Positions 8,293 through 17,354 of a stretch of 64,000 bases of DNA are shown one piece after another (the first letter of the stretch is position 1; each line of letters begins with the position of its first letter). The stretch is from CAYSRC01 sp964446385 (GTDB lineage: Bacteria > Bacillota > Clostridia > Oscillospirales > Ruminococcaceae), in assembly GCA_964446385.1 (NCBI GenBank), contig CAYUOH010000001.1, positions 1 through 64,000 of the forward strand, read 5' to 3'. The position numbers were made by a program, and so were the translations under genes. Below the pieces are notes generated by a model, which saw nothing but the letters and a program-made list of their open reading frames with translations, ran no database searches and was not told the origin of the DNA.

Positions 8293-10878
8293 TTATTCTT
8301 CTATATTTTCTAAATCATCCGATTCATCGGATTCTTTATCGGAAAGTTCCTCGTCTTCAGGCTCGAAATCCGTGGATTCTTCATATTCCCCGGATTCTTC
8401 GTAATACTCTTGCTCAAGGTTTTCCTCAGTGTCATCTTCGTTTTCTCTCCACGTCGGACTCAGAGACATCACACGGTCATCTTCAGCAAGCTTCATTACA
8501 CGGACACCGCTTCCGTAACGACTCTGAACCGCTACATCCTCGGTATGAAGTCTGATAATAATACCGCTTTCACTGACTATAACGGCGTCAATACCTTCGT
8601 TGACCGCTACAACAGAAGCAACCTCCGTTCCGCGCTTGCAGTCGTAGTTCCGGCTACCTTTACCACCCCTGGTCTGGGTTCTGTACTGTGAAACAGGTGT
8701 ACGTCTGCCTTTACCGTCGGAAGATACCGTAAGTACGTATTCGCCTTCGCTTATTACGCAAAGACCGATTACTTCGTCATCCTCATCAAGATTGATTGCC
8801 TTTACGCCCCTTGAAGAACGTCCGGTAACCCTGATATCCTGCTCGGAAATCCGGATCGCCATTCCTTTTCTGGTGGCGACAAGAAGATCGTCCTCACCGT
8901 TAGTAAGTTTGGCCCAGGCCAGTTCATCGCCTTCGTCAAGGACAACTGCGATAATTCCTGTCTTTCTGATATTGTCAAAGGCGCTGAGTTCAGTCTTTTT
9001 AATTATTCCTTTGCGAGTAACCATAATAATATGATTAACTTTATCATAATCGGGAACGCACAGAACAGCAGATATTTTCTCGTCCGGCATCAACGGAAGA
9101 ATATTTACGATATTAACACCTCTGGAAGTACGGCTGCCTTCTTGAATCTCAAAACTTTTAAGTCTGTACATGCGTCCCATCGTTGTGAGGAATAGCATAT
9201 AATCGTGGGACGAGCAAGTAAACAGATGTTCTACGTAATCTTCCTCGCGGCTTGTCGTTCCGGTTATACCGCGTCCGCCTCTGCGCTGGCTCTTGAATAC
9301 ATTTACAGCCTGACGCTTGATATACCCGCTATGGGTAAGCGTAATAACGCAGTCCTCTTCGGGAATCAGATCCTCGATATCGACTTCGCCGGATACAACT
9401 GCAATCTCCGTTTTTCTGTCATCACCGAATTTTGTTCGGATATCTTCAAGCTCCTCGTGTACTATCCGTAGAATATGTGCGTCGTTGGAAAGAATATCAT
9501 TGTAATTGGTAATTTTGTTGTTCAAATCTTCAAGTTCTTTCTCAATCTTGAGTATTTCAAGACCGGCAAGCTGACCTAGCTGGAAAGAGCAGATGGCGTT
9601 TGCCTGAGGATCATCAAATCCGAATTTGTCCATCACGGCCTGTTTGGCCTCGGCGCGTCCTCCGCGGCAGGTTCGTATAGTCGCGATAATCTCGTCAAGT
9701 ATATCGACCGCTTTGCGCAGACCTTCGAGAATATGGGCACGATCCATGGCTTTCAGGAGATCGAACTCGGTGCGACGGCGTATTACTACACGCTGGAAGT
9801 TTAAATATTCTTCCAATATTGTCTTGAGATCCATCACCTTGGGCTCTCCGTTTACAAGAGCCAGCATGGTAACGCCTACAGTATTCTGGAGCTGTGTATA
9901 CTGGTAAAGCTTGTTCAGCATGATCTGTGGGTTGGCATCTCTGCCGAGCTCGCAGACAAGTCTCATTCCGTCACGATCGGATTCGTCCCGAAGACCAGTT
10001 ATACCCTCAAGCCTTCCGTCTTTTACAAGATCCGCAATGTACTCGTGAAGACGGGCTTTGTTAACCATGTATGGGATTTCGGTAATCGCAATTCTGTAAC
10101 GGCCTTTGCCCATTTCCTCAATCTCAGCGCGGCCGCGAAGAGTAATTTTTCCGCGTCCGGTTGCATATGCGGAACGAATTCCGCTGCGACCCATTATAAT
10201 ACCTCCGGTGGGGAAGTCGGGTCCCTTGATATATTCCATCAGATCCAGTGCACTGCAGCCGGGATTTTCCATCAGATAATATATTCCGTCAATAACCTCT
10301 CTGAGATTATGAGGGGGAATATTTGTCGCCATACCTACAGCAATTCCTGTGGAACCGTTTACCAGCAGATTGGGAAAACGAGCGGGAAGTACCTCAGGCT
10401 CAGTTGTTGTCTCGTCGAAGTTCGCGACAAAGGGCACGGTATTTTTGTCGATATCGGCCAGCATCATATCGGAAATCCTGGTCATTCTTGCTTCGGTATA
10501 ACGGTATGCAGCAGGGGGATCTCCGTCAACAGTACCAAAGTTTCCCTGACCATCGACAAGGGGATACCTCATACTGAACTTCTGGGCTAGTCTAACCATG
10601 GCGTCATAAACGCTTGCGTCGCCATGAGGATGATAGTGACCCAGAACTTCACCGACTATGGTTGCGGATTTTCTGTAGTCCTTGTCATGAGTCAGACCCA
10701 CATCGTTCATGCTGTACAGAATTCTTCTGTGAACGGGCTTAAGTCCGTCACGTACATCAGGAAGAGCGCGCGCAACAATAACCGACATTGAATAAGCAAG
10801 AAATTTTTTCTTAATTTCTTTTTCAACATCAGCTTCGATTATTTTTTCATCGGGATTTATAAATTCTTCAGTTGACAT
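8293..10878 (-). CDS. gyrA: DNA gyrase subunit A
   Basis: 861 residues. The N-terminal breakage-reunion domain includes AAYRYTEARM with the catalytic Tyr, and the C-terminal wrapping domain carries the GyrA-box QRRGGRGI that distinguishes gyrase from topoisomerase IV. The quinolone-determining segment reads GDASVYD (86-92), so Ala88 sits where E. coli has Ser83. The last roughly 50 residues form a very acidic tail rich in Glu and Asp. It introduces negative supercoils together with GyrB. It starts 12 bp downstream of gyrB with an AGAGG site, consistent with a gyrBA transcript ending at the 8241-8274 terminator. Confidence 0.98.
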   Translation of the reverse strand: MSTEEFINPDEKIIEADVEKEIKKKFLAYSMSVIVARALPDVRDGLKPVHRRILYSMNDVGLTHDKDYRKSATIVGEVLGHYHPHGDASVYDAMVRLAQKFSMRYPLVDGQGNFGTVDGDPPAAYRYTEARMTRISDMMLADIDKNTVPFVANFDETTTEPEVLPARFPNLLVNGSTGIAVGMATNIPPHNLREVIDGIYYLMENPGCSALDLMEYIKGPDFPTGGIIMGRSGIRSAYATGRGKITLRGRAEIEEMGKGRYRIAITEIPYMVNKARLHEYIADLVKDGRLEGITGLRDESDRDGMRLVCELGRDANPQIMLNKLYQYTQLQNTVGVTMLALVNGEPKVMDLKTILEEYLNFQRVVIRRRTEFDLLKAMDRAHILEGLRKAVDILDEIIATIRTCRGGRAEAKQAVMDKFGFDDPQANAICSFQLGQLAGLEILKIEKELEDLNNKITNYNDILSNDAHILRIVHEELEDIRTKFGDDRKTEIAVVSGEVDIEDLIPEEDCVITLTHSGYIKRQAVNVFKSQRRGGRGITGTTSREEDYVEHLFTCSSHDYMLFLTTMGRMYRLKSFEIQEGSRTSRGVNIVNILPLMPDEKISAVLCVPDYDKVNHIIMVTRKGIIKKTELSAFDNIRKTGIIAVVLDEGDELAWAKLTNGEDDLLVATRKGMAIRISEQDIRVTGRSSRGVKAINLDEDDEVIGLCVISEGEYVLTVSSDGKGRRTPVSQYRTQTRGGKGSRNYDCKRGTEVASVVAVNEGIDAVIVSESGIIIRLHTEDVAVQSRYGSGVRVMKLAEDDRVMSLSPTWRENEDDTEENLEQEYYEESGEYEESTDFEPEDEELSDKESDESDDLENIEE

Positions 10879-10890
10879 TATATAGCCTCT

Positions 10891-12816
10891 TTAATAGTCA
10901 AGGTTTTCAGCATATTTTGCATTCTGTTCGATGAAATCTTTGCGGGGAGGAACCTTATCACCCATGAGTACCGTAAACGCCTCGTCGGCGCGCTGGGCAT
11001 CCTCAATATTTACCTTTATAAGGGTACGGTTCTGGGGGTTCATGGTGGTTTCCCAAAGTTGGTCGGGATTCATTTCTCCAAGTCCCTTGTACCTGTTTAT
11101 CTTTATGCCCTGACCCATTTCGGCCGAGTATTCTTCTCTTTCTTCGTCAGTATATGCATATTTTACGATTTTGCCCTTTGCCAGTTTAAAGAGAGGAGGC
11201 ATGGCAAGATATACATGACCGGATTCAAGGATGCGACGCATAAATCTAAAGAAGAAAGTAAGCAGCAGAACCTGAATGTGACTGCCGTCGACATCGGCAT
11301 CTGCCATAATAATAATCTTTTCGTAACGCAGCTTTTCTTCGTTGCAGTCGTCACCGATACCGCAGCCGAGAGCAAGAATGACAGGAATCAGCTTTTCGTT
11401 GGTATATACCTTTTCCATTCTCGTCTTTTCAACGTTTATCATCTTGCCCCAGAGAGAAAGAATAGCCTGGAATCTTCTGTCGCGCCCGTCTTTCGCGGAA
11501 CCTCCGGCGGAATCACCCTCGACTATATATATTTCGGTGCCGGTACGGTTTTTATTAGTACAGTCTGCAAGCTTTCCAGGAAGGGTCGCACTGTCCAGCG
11601 CAGATTTTCTTCTGGTTGCTTCACGGGCTTTTCTCGCAGCCTCGCGTGCCTTTGCGGCACCGATTGCCTTTTCAAAAATAGCCTTGGCGATAGCCGGGTT
11701 TTCCTCGAAATAGTCAGTCAGATTGGAATAAACCAGATTTTCGACTATCCCTCGCATTTCGGTATTGCCGAGCTTAGCCTTGGTCTGACCTTCAAACTGG
11801 GCATCCTGAAGCTTAACGCTGATGACACATATAGAACCTTCACGGACGTCGTCTCCGGAAAGATTCTGATCCTTGTCTTTCAATAGATTGTGGCGTCTGC
11901 CGTAATCGTTGAACGCGCGCGTAATGCCGTTTTTAAAACCCTGATCGTGAGTGCCTCCGTCCACGGTGTGGATATCGTTAGCAAAACTCATCAGCAACTC
12001 GTTATAGCTGTCGGAATAATATTGAAACGCAACTTCCACCTCGTTGTTTTCAGTGGAAGATTTAAAATAAATGATTTCGTCATTGATGGCGTCATACTGT
12101 CTCTTGCTGTTTAAGTGTTCTACGAAACTTACTATTCCGCCTTCGTAGTGCATTTCATTGGTTTTTGGCTCATCTCTTTCGTCCGTCAGGATGATTTTGA
12201 CACCGGCATTCAAAAAAGCCTGTTCCCTGAGTCTGGTTTCAAGTGTCTCGAAATCGTAATGAAGCTCTTCAAAAATCTCCGCGTCAGGTTTGAATTCAAC
12301 CTCTGTACCTACACGGTCGGTTTCACCTACGCATTCAAGAGGCCCAACCTCCTTGCCGCGGCGGAAAGTCTGGGTATACATTTTCCCTTCGAAAAATACA
12401 GATACCTTCAACCATTCAGACAGAGCGTTGACAACAGACGCTCCGACACCGTGCAGACCGCCTGAAAAATGATAACCTTCGTTGTTAAATTTTCCTCCCG
12501 CATGCAATACGGTAAATACGACTGTAACTGCGGAAAGACCTGTTTTTTTCTGTATGCCAACAGGAATACCTCTTCCGTTATCAGTGACCTTGATTATGTC
12601 TCCCTTTTCAATTACAACTTCAATATTAGTACAAAATCCGGCCAACGCCTCATCGATGGCGTTGTCAACTATCTCATATACAAGATGGTGCAGACCTCGC
12701 GGGCCTGTAGAACCTATATACATTCCGGGTCTTTTCCTTACAGCCTCAAGACCTTCCAGAACCTGAATCTGTTCTGCGCCGTACTGACTTACAGGAACCT
12801 TGTTTTCTTCTGACAT
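10891..12816 (-). CDS. gyrB: DNA gyrase subunit B
   Basis: 641 residues from the ATG at 12816; a TTG one codon earlier is also possible. AGGAG lies 9 bases before the ATG. The GHKL ATPase region has DNAIDEAL, DNGRGIP and GGLHGVG; the TOPRIM region has EGDSAGGSA and DADVDGSHI; the C-terminal part has RYKGLGEM and QLWETTMNP. Length fits the Gram-positive type without the extra enterobacterial insert. It supplies ATP-driven strand passage for gyrase. The neighbouring remB-like, recF and dnaN genes give the classical origin order. Confidence 0.98.
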   Translation of the reverse strand: MSEENKVPVSQYGAEQIQVLEGLEAVRKRPGMYIGSTGPRGLHHLVYEIVDNAIDEALAGFCTNIEVVIEKGDIIKVTDNGRGIPVGIQKKTGLSAVTVVFTVLHAGGKFNNEGYHFSGGLHGVGASVVNALSEWLKVSVFFEGKMYTQTFRRGKEVGPLECVGETDRVGTEVEFKPDAEIFEELHYDFETLETRLREQAFLNAGVKIILTDERDEPKTNEMHYEGGIVSFVEHLNSKRQYDAINDEIIYFKSSTENNEVEVAFQYYSDSYNELLMSFANDIHTVDGGTHDQGFKNGITRAFNDYGRRHNLLKDKDQNLSGDDVREGSICVISVKLQDAQFEGQTKAKLGNTEMRGIVENLVYSNLTDYFEENPAIAKAIFEKAIGAAKAREAARKAREATRRKSALDSATLPGKLADCTNKNRTGTEIYIVEGDSAGGSAKDGRDRRFQAILSLWGKMINVEKTRMEKVYTNEKLIPVILALGCGIGDDCNEEKLRYEKIIIMADADVDGSHIQVLLLTFFFRFMRRILESGHVYLAMPPLFKLAKGKIVKYAYTDEEREEYSAEMGQGIKINRYKGLGEMNPDQLWETTMNPQNRTLIKVNIEDAQRADEAFTVLMGDKVPPRKDFIEQNAKYAENLDY

Positions 12817-12830
12817 CAAATGCTACTCCT

Positions 12831-13097
12831 TTAATAATTTCCTTCCGTTTTTCCAGCGCGCTTTTTCAGCGTTTCCGGAGATATCGGAGAAATGTATATA
12901 TTTTCCCTGTCTTTCTTTTTACATACAATGAAAGATTTGGGAAGTTCTTCGTATGATACGGTTACTATTTTCTTGTTCTTTTCTGCCAAAGACAGGAATT
13001 TTCTTGATTTCTTATCCGTAGTGCAATAGTCGATATCAAAAATTCCAATTATTTCACTGTCTGTGACTACAGTATCTTTCCCGAGATGAATATACAT
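12831..13097 (-). CDS. RemB-like (DUF370 family) small protein
   Basis: 88 residues beginning MYIHLGKDTVV, with an IFDID segment. It resembles the RemB/YaaB proteins encoded between recF and gyrB in Bacillus; RemA/RemB are DNA-binding regulators of matrix and osmoprotection genes there. The position (recF, this gene, gyrB) supports the family call more than the sequence alone does. It lies 5 bp after recF, has no strong ribosome binding site and is probably translated by coupling. Its role in this organism is unknown. Confidence 0.8.
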   Translation of the reverse strand: MYIHLGKDTVVTDSEIIGIFDIDYCTTDKKSRKFLSLAEKNKKIVTVSYEELPKSFIVCKKKDRENIYISPISPETLKKRAGKTEGNY

Positions 13098-13102
13098 TTT
13101 AA

Positions 13103-14188
13103 TTAACTTAAAAATCCGTTTTCCATTTTATATATTTTTGATTCCACTCTTTTGGAAATCAATTCGTGATTGCACGTAGTTATTACAGCCTGCATGGAAT
13201 CCATAGATTTAAGCAGGTGTTCTCCTCTTGCTTCGTCAAGCTCTGACATTACGTCATCCAGAAGCAATACAGGATATTCTCCTGTGTTTTTATATAGCAT
13301 TTCAGCCTCTGCAAGCTTAACAGAAAGCACGATACTCCTCTGCTGACCCTGACTGGCAAAAACTTTACTGTCATTACCGTTTATCCGAATAGAAAGATCG
13401 TCTCTGTGCGGTCCGACAGTAGTAAATCCAGCTTTTAAATCGTTCACCCTATTTTCCTGTAGTATTTCAATACAGCTTTCAATATTAGGCTTTTCATAGG
13501 TAAAAATTGACGAACTGTAGGAAATTGTTATGTTTTCTTTATTATCAGCAATTTTTTCGTATCTTTCCTGAGCCAGAGGATTCAGTTTTTCGATATAATT
13601 CTTTCGATATTCCGTAATTTTTACCGTAAGCTCGCTTAACTGTTCATCCAGGACATCAATCATTTCATACGCTGCCGAGATATAATTCGCATCCTTTATG
13701 AGACTGTTCCTCTGATTGAGAACCCGGATATATTTTTTCATATATCCTGAATATGCTGGATAAAGCTGAAAAAGGGAAGAATCAATGAATTTTCTTCTTA
13801 GATCCGGAGAGCCCTTTACCATCATAAGATGTTCCGGCGAAAAAATAACGCAACAGAAAACTCCCGAAAGCGCAGACGCTGCGGTCGGGCTTCCTTCGTT
13901 CAGAGACGCAGTTCTTTTATTGTCCGCAATGTTAATTCTTATATTCTGGATACGGTTTTCTTTTATAAATTCTGATTTTATTTCAGAGAATTCACTGTCT
14001 TTGTTGATAAGAAGAGAGTCTTTTGTACATCTAAAGCTTTTAGAACCGGTTAACATATAAATTGCTTCGAGAAGATTTGTTTTTCCCTGTCCGTTGTCAC
14101 CGCATACTATATTCACACCTTTGACAGGAGAAAAATCGAGATCCGTCAAATTCCGGAAATTCAAACATTTTATTGTTTCAAGATTCAA
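13103..14188 (-). CDS. recF: DNA replication and repair protein RecF
   Basis: 361 residues. An SMC/ABC-type ATPase with Walker A GDNGQGKTNLLEA near residue 31, the signature FASQGQQRS about residues 270-278, and Walker B VLLLDDVMSELD about 298-309. RecF works with RecO and RecR to load RecA at single-strand gaps. The start is a TTG at 14188 that overlaps the TGA of the preceding S4 gene; GAGG lies 7 bases upstream. Length is normal. Confidence 0.97.
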   Translation of the reverse strand: MNLETIKCLNFRNLTDLDFSPVKGVNIVCGDNGQGKTNLLEAIYMLTGSKSFRCTKDSLLINKDSEFSEIKSEFIKENRIQNIRINIADNKRTASLNEGSPTAASALSGVFCCVIFSPEHLMMVKGSPDLRRKFIDSSLFQLYPAYSGYMKKYIRVLNQRNSLIKDANYISAAYEMIDVLDEQLSELTVKITEYRKNYIEKLNPLAQERYEKIADNKENITISYSSSIFTYEKPNIESCIEILQENRVNDLKAGFTTVGPHRDDLSIRINGNDSKVFASQGQQRSIVLSVKLAEAEMLYKNTGEYPVLLLDDVMSELDEARGEHLLKSMDSMQAVITTCNHELISKRVESKIYKMENGFLS

Positions 14189-14394
14189 TCTGTTACCTCA
14201 TAGGTACTATCAAATATTTGAACAGTATCACCGGAATACAGTTTTTTACCCCTGACATTGCAGATTTGACCGTTAACTTTTACTTGGGAATCAAGAATCA
14301 TCTCTTTTGCCATTCCGCCGGTTTCAGCTTCACCGCAGAATTTTAAAAATGAATCAAGCTTTATATAATCTGTATTTATCTGTATTTTTTTCAT
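14185..14394 (-). CDS. S4-domain RNA-binding protein (YaaA/RlbA type)
   Basis: 69 residues with a single S4-like fold: IKLDSFLKFCGEAETGG, then a VKVNG turn and a GDTVQI end. Proteins of this type lie between dnaN and recF in many Firmicutes and are thought to bind rRNA during ribosome assembly. Start and stop overlap dnaN and recF by 4 bp each, a tightly coupled dnaN-S4-recF unit. The exact target RNA is unknown. Confidence 0.88.
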   Translation of the reverse strand: MKKIQINTDYIKLDSFLKFCGEAETGGMAKEMILDSQVKVNGQICNVRGKKLYSGDTVQIFDSTYEVTD

Positions 14395-15500
14395 ATTTCA
14401 TTTTTGATCCGGACAGGGAGAACAAGGAATGTAAAATCGTCTCCATCTACAGGCAGTACCTTCATTGGCGAGGTAGGACCAGATATCTCAAAATAAACTT
14501 CGTCACATCCTGAATTTTTCAGTGCGTCATTTAAATATCTGTTGTTGAAACCTATTTCTACTGTGTTTCCCTCAATTTCGCACTGTATTTCATCATAACT
14601 GTTTCCGAGAGCTGTATTACAGGTTATGGTCGCTATATTTTCCTCAAAAGCTATCTTTACAGGACTCTTGAATCTGTCGTTAATTATAAGCGAAGCTCTT
14701 TCAACCGAATCACTGAATCTCTTTACATTGAGCTTAACTCTTGTTTTGTATCCCGAAGGCAATGCCTTCTTGTAATCAAGAAAATCGCCCTCGAGAAGTC
14801 TTGTAACCATTGTGTACCCTTCAAGCTTGAAGACTGCGGAACGTTTGGCGGTATTAATCAGAACTTTGGAATCATTGTCATTAAGCAGTTTGTTTAATTC
14901 GTTCATTGTCTTTCCCGGAACAATGAAATTTTTATCGATTGAATTACTTATTCCTCTGTTTTGACATATGGCCATACGGTATCCGTCAACAGCTAACATT
15001 GTCAGAATGCTGTTTTCTATTATAAATTTAATACCTGTATGCACCGGTTTCTGTGTATCGGTTGCAACGGCGTATATTGTTTTACCAATCATGTCCTTCA
15101 ATGAAGAAGATTTAATTGAAAAAGTTTCTTCGGTATCAGGAATAGGCATTTCGGGAAAATCTGCAGCAGATATTCCGATGAAATTGAATTTGGTAATTCC
15201 TCCGGTAACGGTGACCTTAAGTGTGGAATCACTTTTTATTGTAACTGTATCGCTCTCAATCTTTCTGATGATATCAATTAGGAGGCGGGAATTAATTACT
15301 ATTTCACCTGCTTCCTCAACAGTTGCCAATATTGAGGTAATTATTCCGAGATCTAGATCGTAAGCCGTTAATACTACGGTATCGTTTTCACTTTTGAAAT
15401 AAATACCTTCAATGGCAGGTATGGATGATTTGGGACTGACTGCTCTTGATACGCCTATCAGAGATTCGAGTAATTCCATTCTGTCGCATGTAATTTTCAT
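14391..15500 (-). CDS. dnaN: DNA polymerase III beta subunit (sliding clamp)
   Basis: 369 residues. It begins MKITCDRMELLESLIGV and ends in the SPMKVLPVDGDDFTFLVLPVRI segment typical of the third clamp domain, near the hydrophobic pocket that binds clamp-interacting peptides. The ring-shaped dimer tethers the replicative polymerase to DNA. AGAGG precedes the ATG. The 216-bp gap to dnaA contains the DnaA-trio-like origin element. Confidence 0.97.
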   Translation of the reverse strand: MKITCDRMELLESLIGVSRAVSPKSSIPAIEGIYFKSENDTVVLTAYDLDLGIITSILATVEEAGEIVINSRLLIDIIRKIESDTVTIKSDSTLKVTVTGGITKFNFIGISAADFPEMPIPDTEETFSIKSSSLKDMIGKTIYAVATDTQKPVHTGIKFIIENSILTMLAVDGYRMAICQNRGISNSIDKNFIVPGKTMNELNKLLNDNDSKVLINTAKRSAVFKLEGYTMVTRLLEGDFLDYKKALPSGYKTRVKLNVKRFSDSVERASLIINDRFKSPVKIAFEENIATITCNTALGNSYDEIQCEIEGNTVEIGFNNRYLNDALKNSGCDEVYFEISGPTSPMKVLPVDGDDFTFLVLPVRIKNEI

Positions 15501-15716
15501 TTTATGCCTCTTTATAAATAATAATTTTAGTAGTAGTAGTAGTATGTGTCGAAGTGTTTAAATTAGTAGATAAGTACGGATTTATAAAGGTTTTTCTCTG
15601 TTTTCGGCATGTAAAAATTATAGTGAAAACTTGTCTGAAAATACTGGGTGTTTGTCAAAAGTTGAACTCAGATGTTTAATTATCTAAAAGATGTTTGTCT
15701 AAGGTCTATAAAATGT
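15501..15716. other. oriC: predicted origin unwinding region between dnaA and dnaN
   Basis: A non-coding 216-bp gap between dnaA and dnaN, the place of the unwinding element in Bacillus-type origins. In the direction dnaA to dnaN it holds several TGTC/TGTG-containing 9-mers (15696, 15653, 15632, 15545), then the TAG trinucleotide tract (15528-15542), then an AT-rich block (15511-15527). No perfect TTATCCACA box is seen on either strand. Genes diverge from here: dnaA-gyrA leftwards and rpmH-rsmG rightwards. The origin call rests on context and on the trio; unwinding itself is inference. Confidence 0.75.
15528..15542 (+). repeat. DnaA-trio-like element (TAG x5)
   Basis: Five consecutive TAG trinucleotides, read 3'-GAT-5' from the dnaA side. 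In Bacillus the DnaA-trio, repeats of 3'-G/A-A-T/A-5', is where a DnaA filament engages single-stranded DNA next to an AT-rich unwinding region. Orientation and order here (boxes, trio, AT-rich, dnaN) match that model. It could in principle be a chance microsatellite, but the position argues against it. Confidence 0.7.
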
Positions 15717-17027
15717 TTAAGCTTTGATATTTTTTATGATATCACTGACTATATTTTTCATTGCAGTATCCTTTTCCATCTGGGACACTATTTTATTGAG
15801 TCCGTAGACAACAGTGGAATGGGTTCTGCCGCCGAATTCCTCGCCTATTTCCTGCATTGTGGCTTGTGTTACCTCACGTAGCACATACATAGCAATCTGA
15901 CGCGGAGCTGAAACATTCGAATTCTGTTTTGGTGAACGGATATCGTCGGGGCTGACGTTGAATGTCCTTGCAACTTCGTTTATAACTTTTTCGATAGTTA
16001 CAGGCATCGGTACTTCACCGTTTGATACGTCCTTGATGGACATCTGTGCGGTTGTGATATTGGGAGCGATACCTTCGAGCCTGGAATATGCATCAAGCTT
16101 CTTAACAACGCCTTCAAGCTGACGGACATCGTTTTTGACGTGATTCGCGATAAAATCGGCAACGTCAGGATGGAGATTCAGGCCCAGCTCTTCTGATTTG
16201 CTGTAAAGGATAGATATTCTGGTTTCTATATCTGGAGGCTGTACATCTGCGAGAATACCCCATTCAAGCCTTGTACGTATTCGTTCCTCGAGTGATTTTA
16301 TTTCGCTCGGTTTCCGGTCGCTTGTGATGACAATCTGTTTGTGATCATTGTGAAGTGTGTTGAATGTATGAAAAAATTCGGTTTCCGTGGATTCTTTTCC
16401 TCCGATAAACTGGATATCGTCTATAAGAAGAACGTCTACCGTGCGGTATTTATCGTGGAAAGGAGCCGTATTACCGTCTTTTATTGCAAGTATAAGCTCG
16501 TTTGTGAATTGTTCGGTTCCGAGATATAGTACCTTGAGATCGGGACGTGTCTGGGCAAGGTAGTTTTTTATTGCCATCAGAAGATGAGTTTTCCCGAGTC
16601 CGGGCGCGCCGTAAATATACAGAGGATTGTATGCATCGCCTGGTTTCTGTGCTACCGCGAGTGCAGCCGCCTGTGCAAAACGGTTATCCGGACCGACTAT
16701 ATAGTTTTCAAACGTATACATTCCGTCGCTCTGAGTGGATTTTTCGGGAAAGGTTACTTTTGAAACGCTATTTTCAGAATCGTTGCGGGTGCTAATGGAT
16801 ATTTCGATATCAAAGCCGAGAGCTTCGATGAAGGCTCTTTTCAAAAGGGGAATATAGCGTTCCTCAATCATTTTCTTGATGAAATCGGTTGAAACAGAAA
16901 TATTGGCAGTACCGTTCTCGTATGAAACAGGCTCTATTCCCTTAAGCCAGATGTTATAAATACTTTCGGATTCGTTGTTTTTGCAGTATTCTTTAACGGC
17001 ATCAAGACATTGCTCGAAAGAATCCAT
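15717..17027 (-). CDS. dnaA: chromosomal replication initiator DnaA
   Basis: 436 residues from the ATG at 17027, chosen because AAAGGAG lies 8 bases upstream and MDSFEQCLDAVKEYC fits domain I; an upstream in-frame extension has no ribosome site. Domain III has Walker A GAPGLGKTHL, Walker B LLIDDIQF and the arginine-finger region. Domain IV ends with GGRTHSTVVYG, where the usual signature is GGRDHTTV: the Asp that takes part in box recognition is Thr402. DnaA binds origin boxes and opens the DNA. It is transcribed towards dnaN. Confidence 0.97.
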   Translation of the reverse strand: MDSFEQCLDAVKEYCKNNESESIYNIWLKGIEPVSYENGTANISVSTDFIKKMIEERYIPLLKRAFIEALGFDIEISISTRNDSENSVSKVTFPEKSTQSDGMYTFENYIVGPDNRFAQAAALAVAQKPGDAYNPLYIYGAPGLGKTHLLMAIKNYLAQTRPDLKVLYLGTEQFTNELILAIKDGNTAPFHDKYRTVDVLLIDDIQFIGGKESTETEFFHTFNTLHNDHKQIVITSDRKPSEIKSLEERIRTRLEWGILADVQPPDIETRISILYSKSEELGLNLHPDVADFIANHVKNDVRQLEGVVKKLDAYSRLEGIAPNITTAQMSIKDVSNGEVPMPVTIEKVINEVARTFNVSPDDIRSPKQNSNVSAPRQIAMYVLREVTQATMQEIGEEFGGRTHSTVVYGLNKIVSQMEKDTAMKNIVSDIIKNIKA

Positions 17028-17217
17028 TGCTGGCGCTCCTTTAAAATAATTACAAATATATATAATATTACCCGTTAATTTTATCATAAACGCAAGATGT
17101 TTTCAACTTCATGACGGTTTATTATCAAAAACACTCTATAGTTTTTCTTGACATTAAAAATACTGTTGATATATACTTATTCGTACTGTTATAAACTAGT
17201 TAAGGAGCTATAGCCCA
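17028..17217. promoter_or_regulatory. dnaA-rpmH divergent intergenic region with rpmH promoter
   Basis: 190 bp between divergent dnaA and rpmH. On the plus strand TTGACA (17148-17153) and TATACT (17172-17177) are 18 bp apart and drive rpmH; AAGGAG precedes its start. Two 7-of-9 matches to a DnaA box are seen, TTATCAAAA at 17122 and TGTTGATAT at 17164 (reverse orientation), and none that is perfect. In Bacillus this region carries a second cluster of boxes, so DnaA binding and autoregulation here are plausible but unproven. Confidence 0.65.
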
Positions 17218-17352
17218 ATGAACCCGACCTATCATCCTAAAAAAATTGCACGTTCCCGTGTTCACGGTTTTATGAAGCGCATGTCTACAAAAAACGGACG
17301 TAAGGTTTTAGCTCGTCGTCGTGCACGCGGCAGAGCAAAATTAAGTGCTTAG
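17218..17352 (+). CDS. rpmH: 50S ribosomal protein L34
   Basis: 44 residues, MNPTYHPKKIARSR..., then VHGFMKRMSTKNGRKVLARR and a basic end, the canonical L34 sequence. It is a small rRNA-binding protein of the large subunit. The first residues (NPTYHPKKIAR) deviate from the common KRTFQPN start, but the core is standard. Its own strong promoter lies 40 bp upstream. A hairpin with a T-rich tail follows at once, before rnpA. Confidence 0.97.
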   Translation: MNPTYHPKKIARSRVHGFMKRMSTKNGRKVLARRRARGRAKLSA

Positions 17353-17354
17353 TG

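Noticed and set aside
11059..11886. A 275-codon open frame antisense to gyrB
   Set aside because: No family resemblance, no ribosome site, and it fully overlaps a certain gene; long antisense frames are common here because of codon bias.
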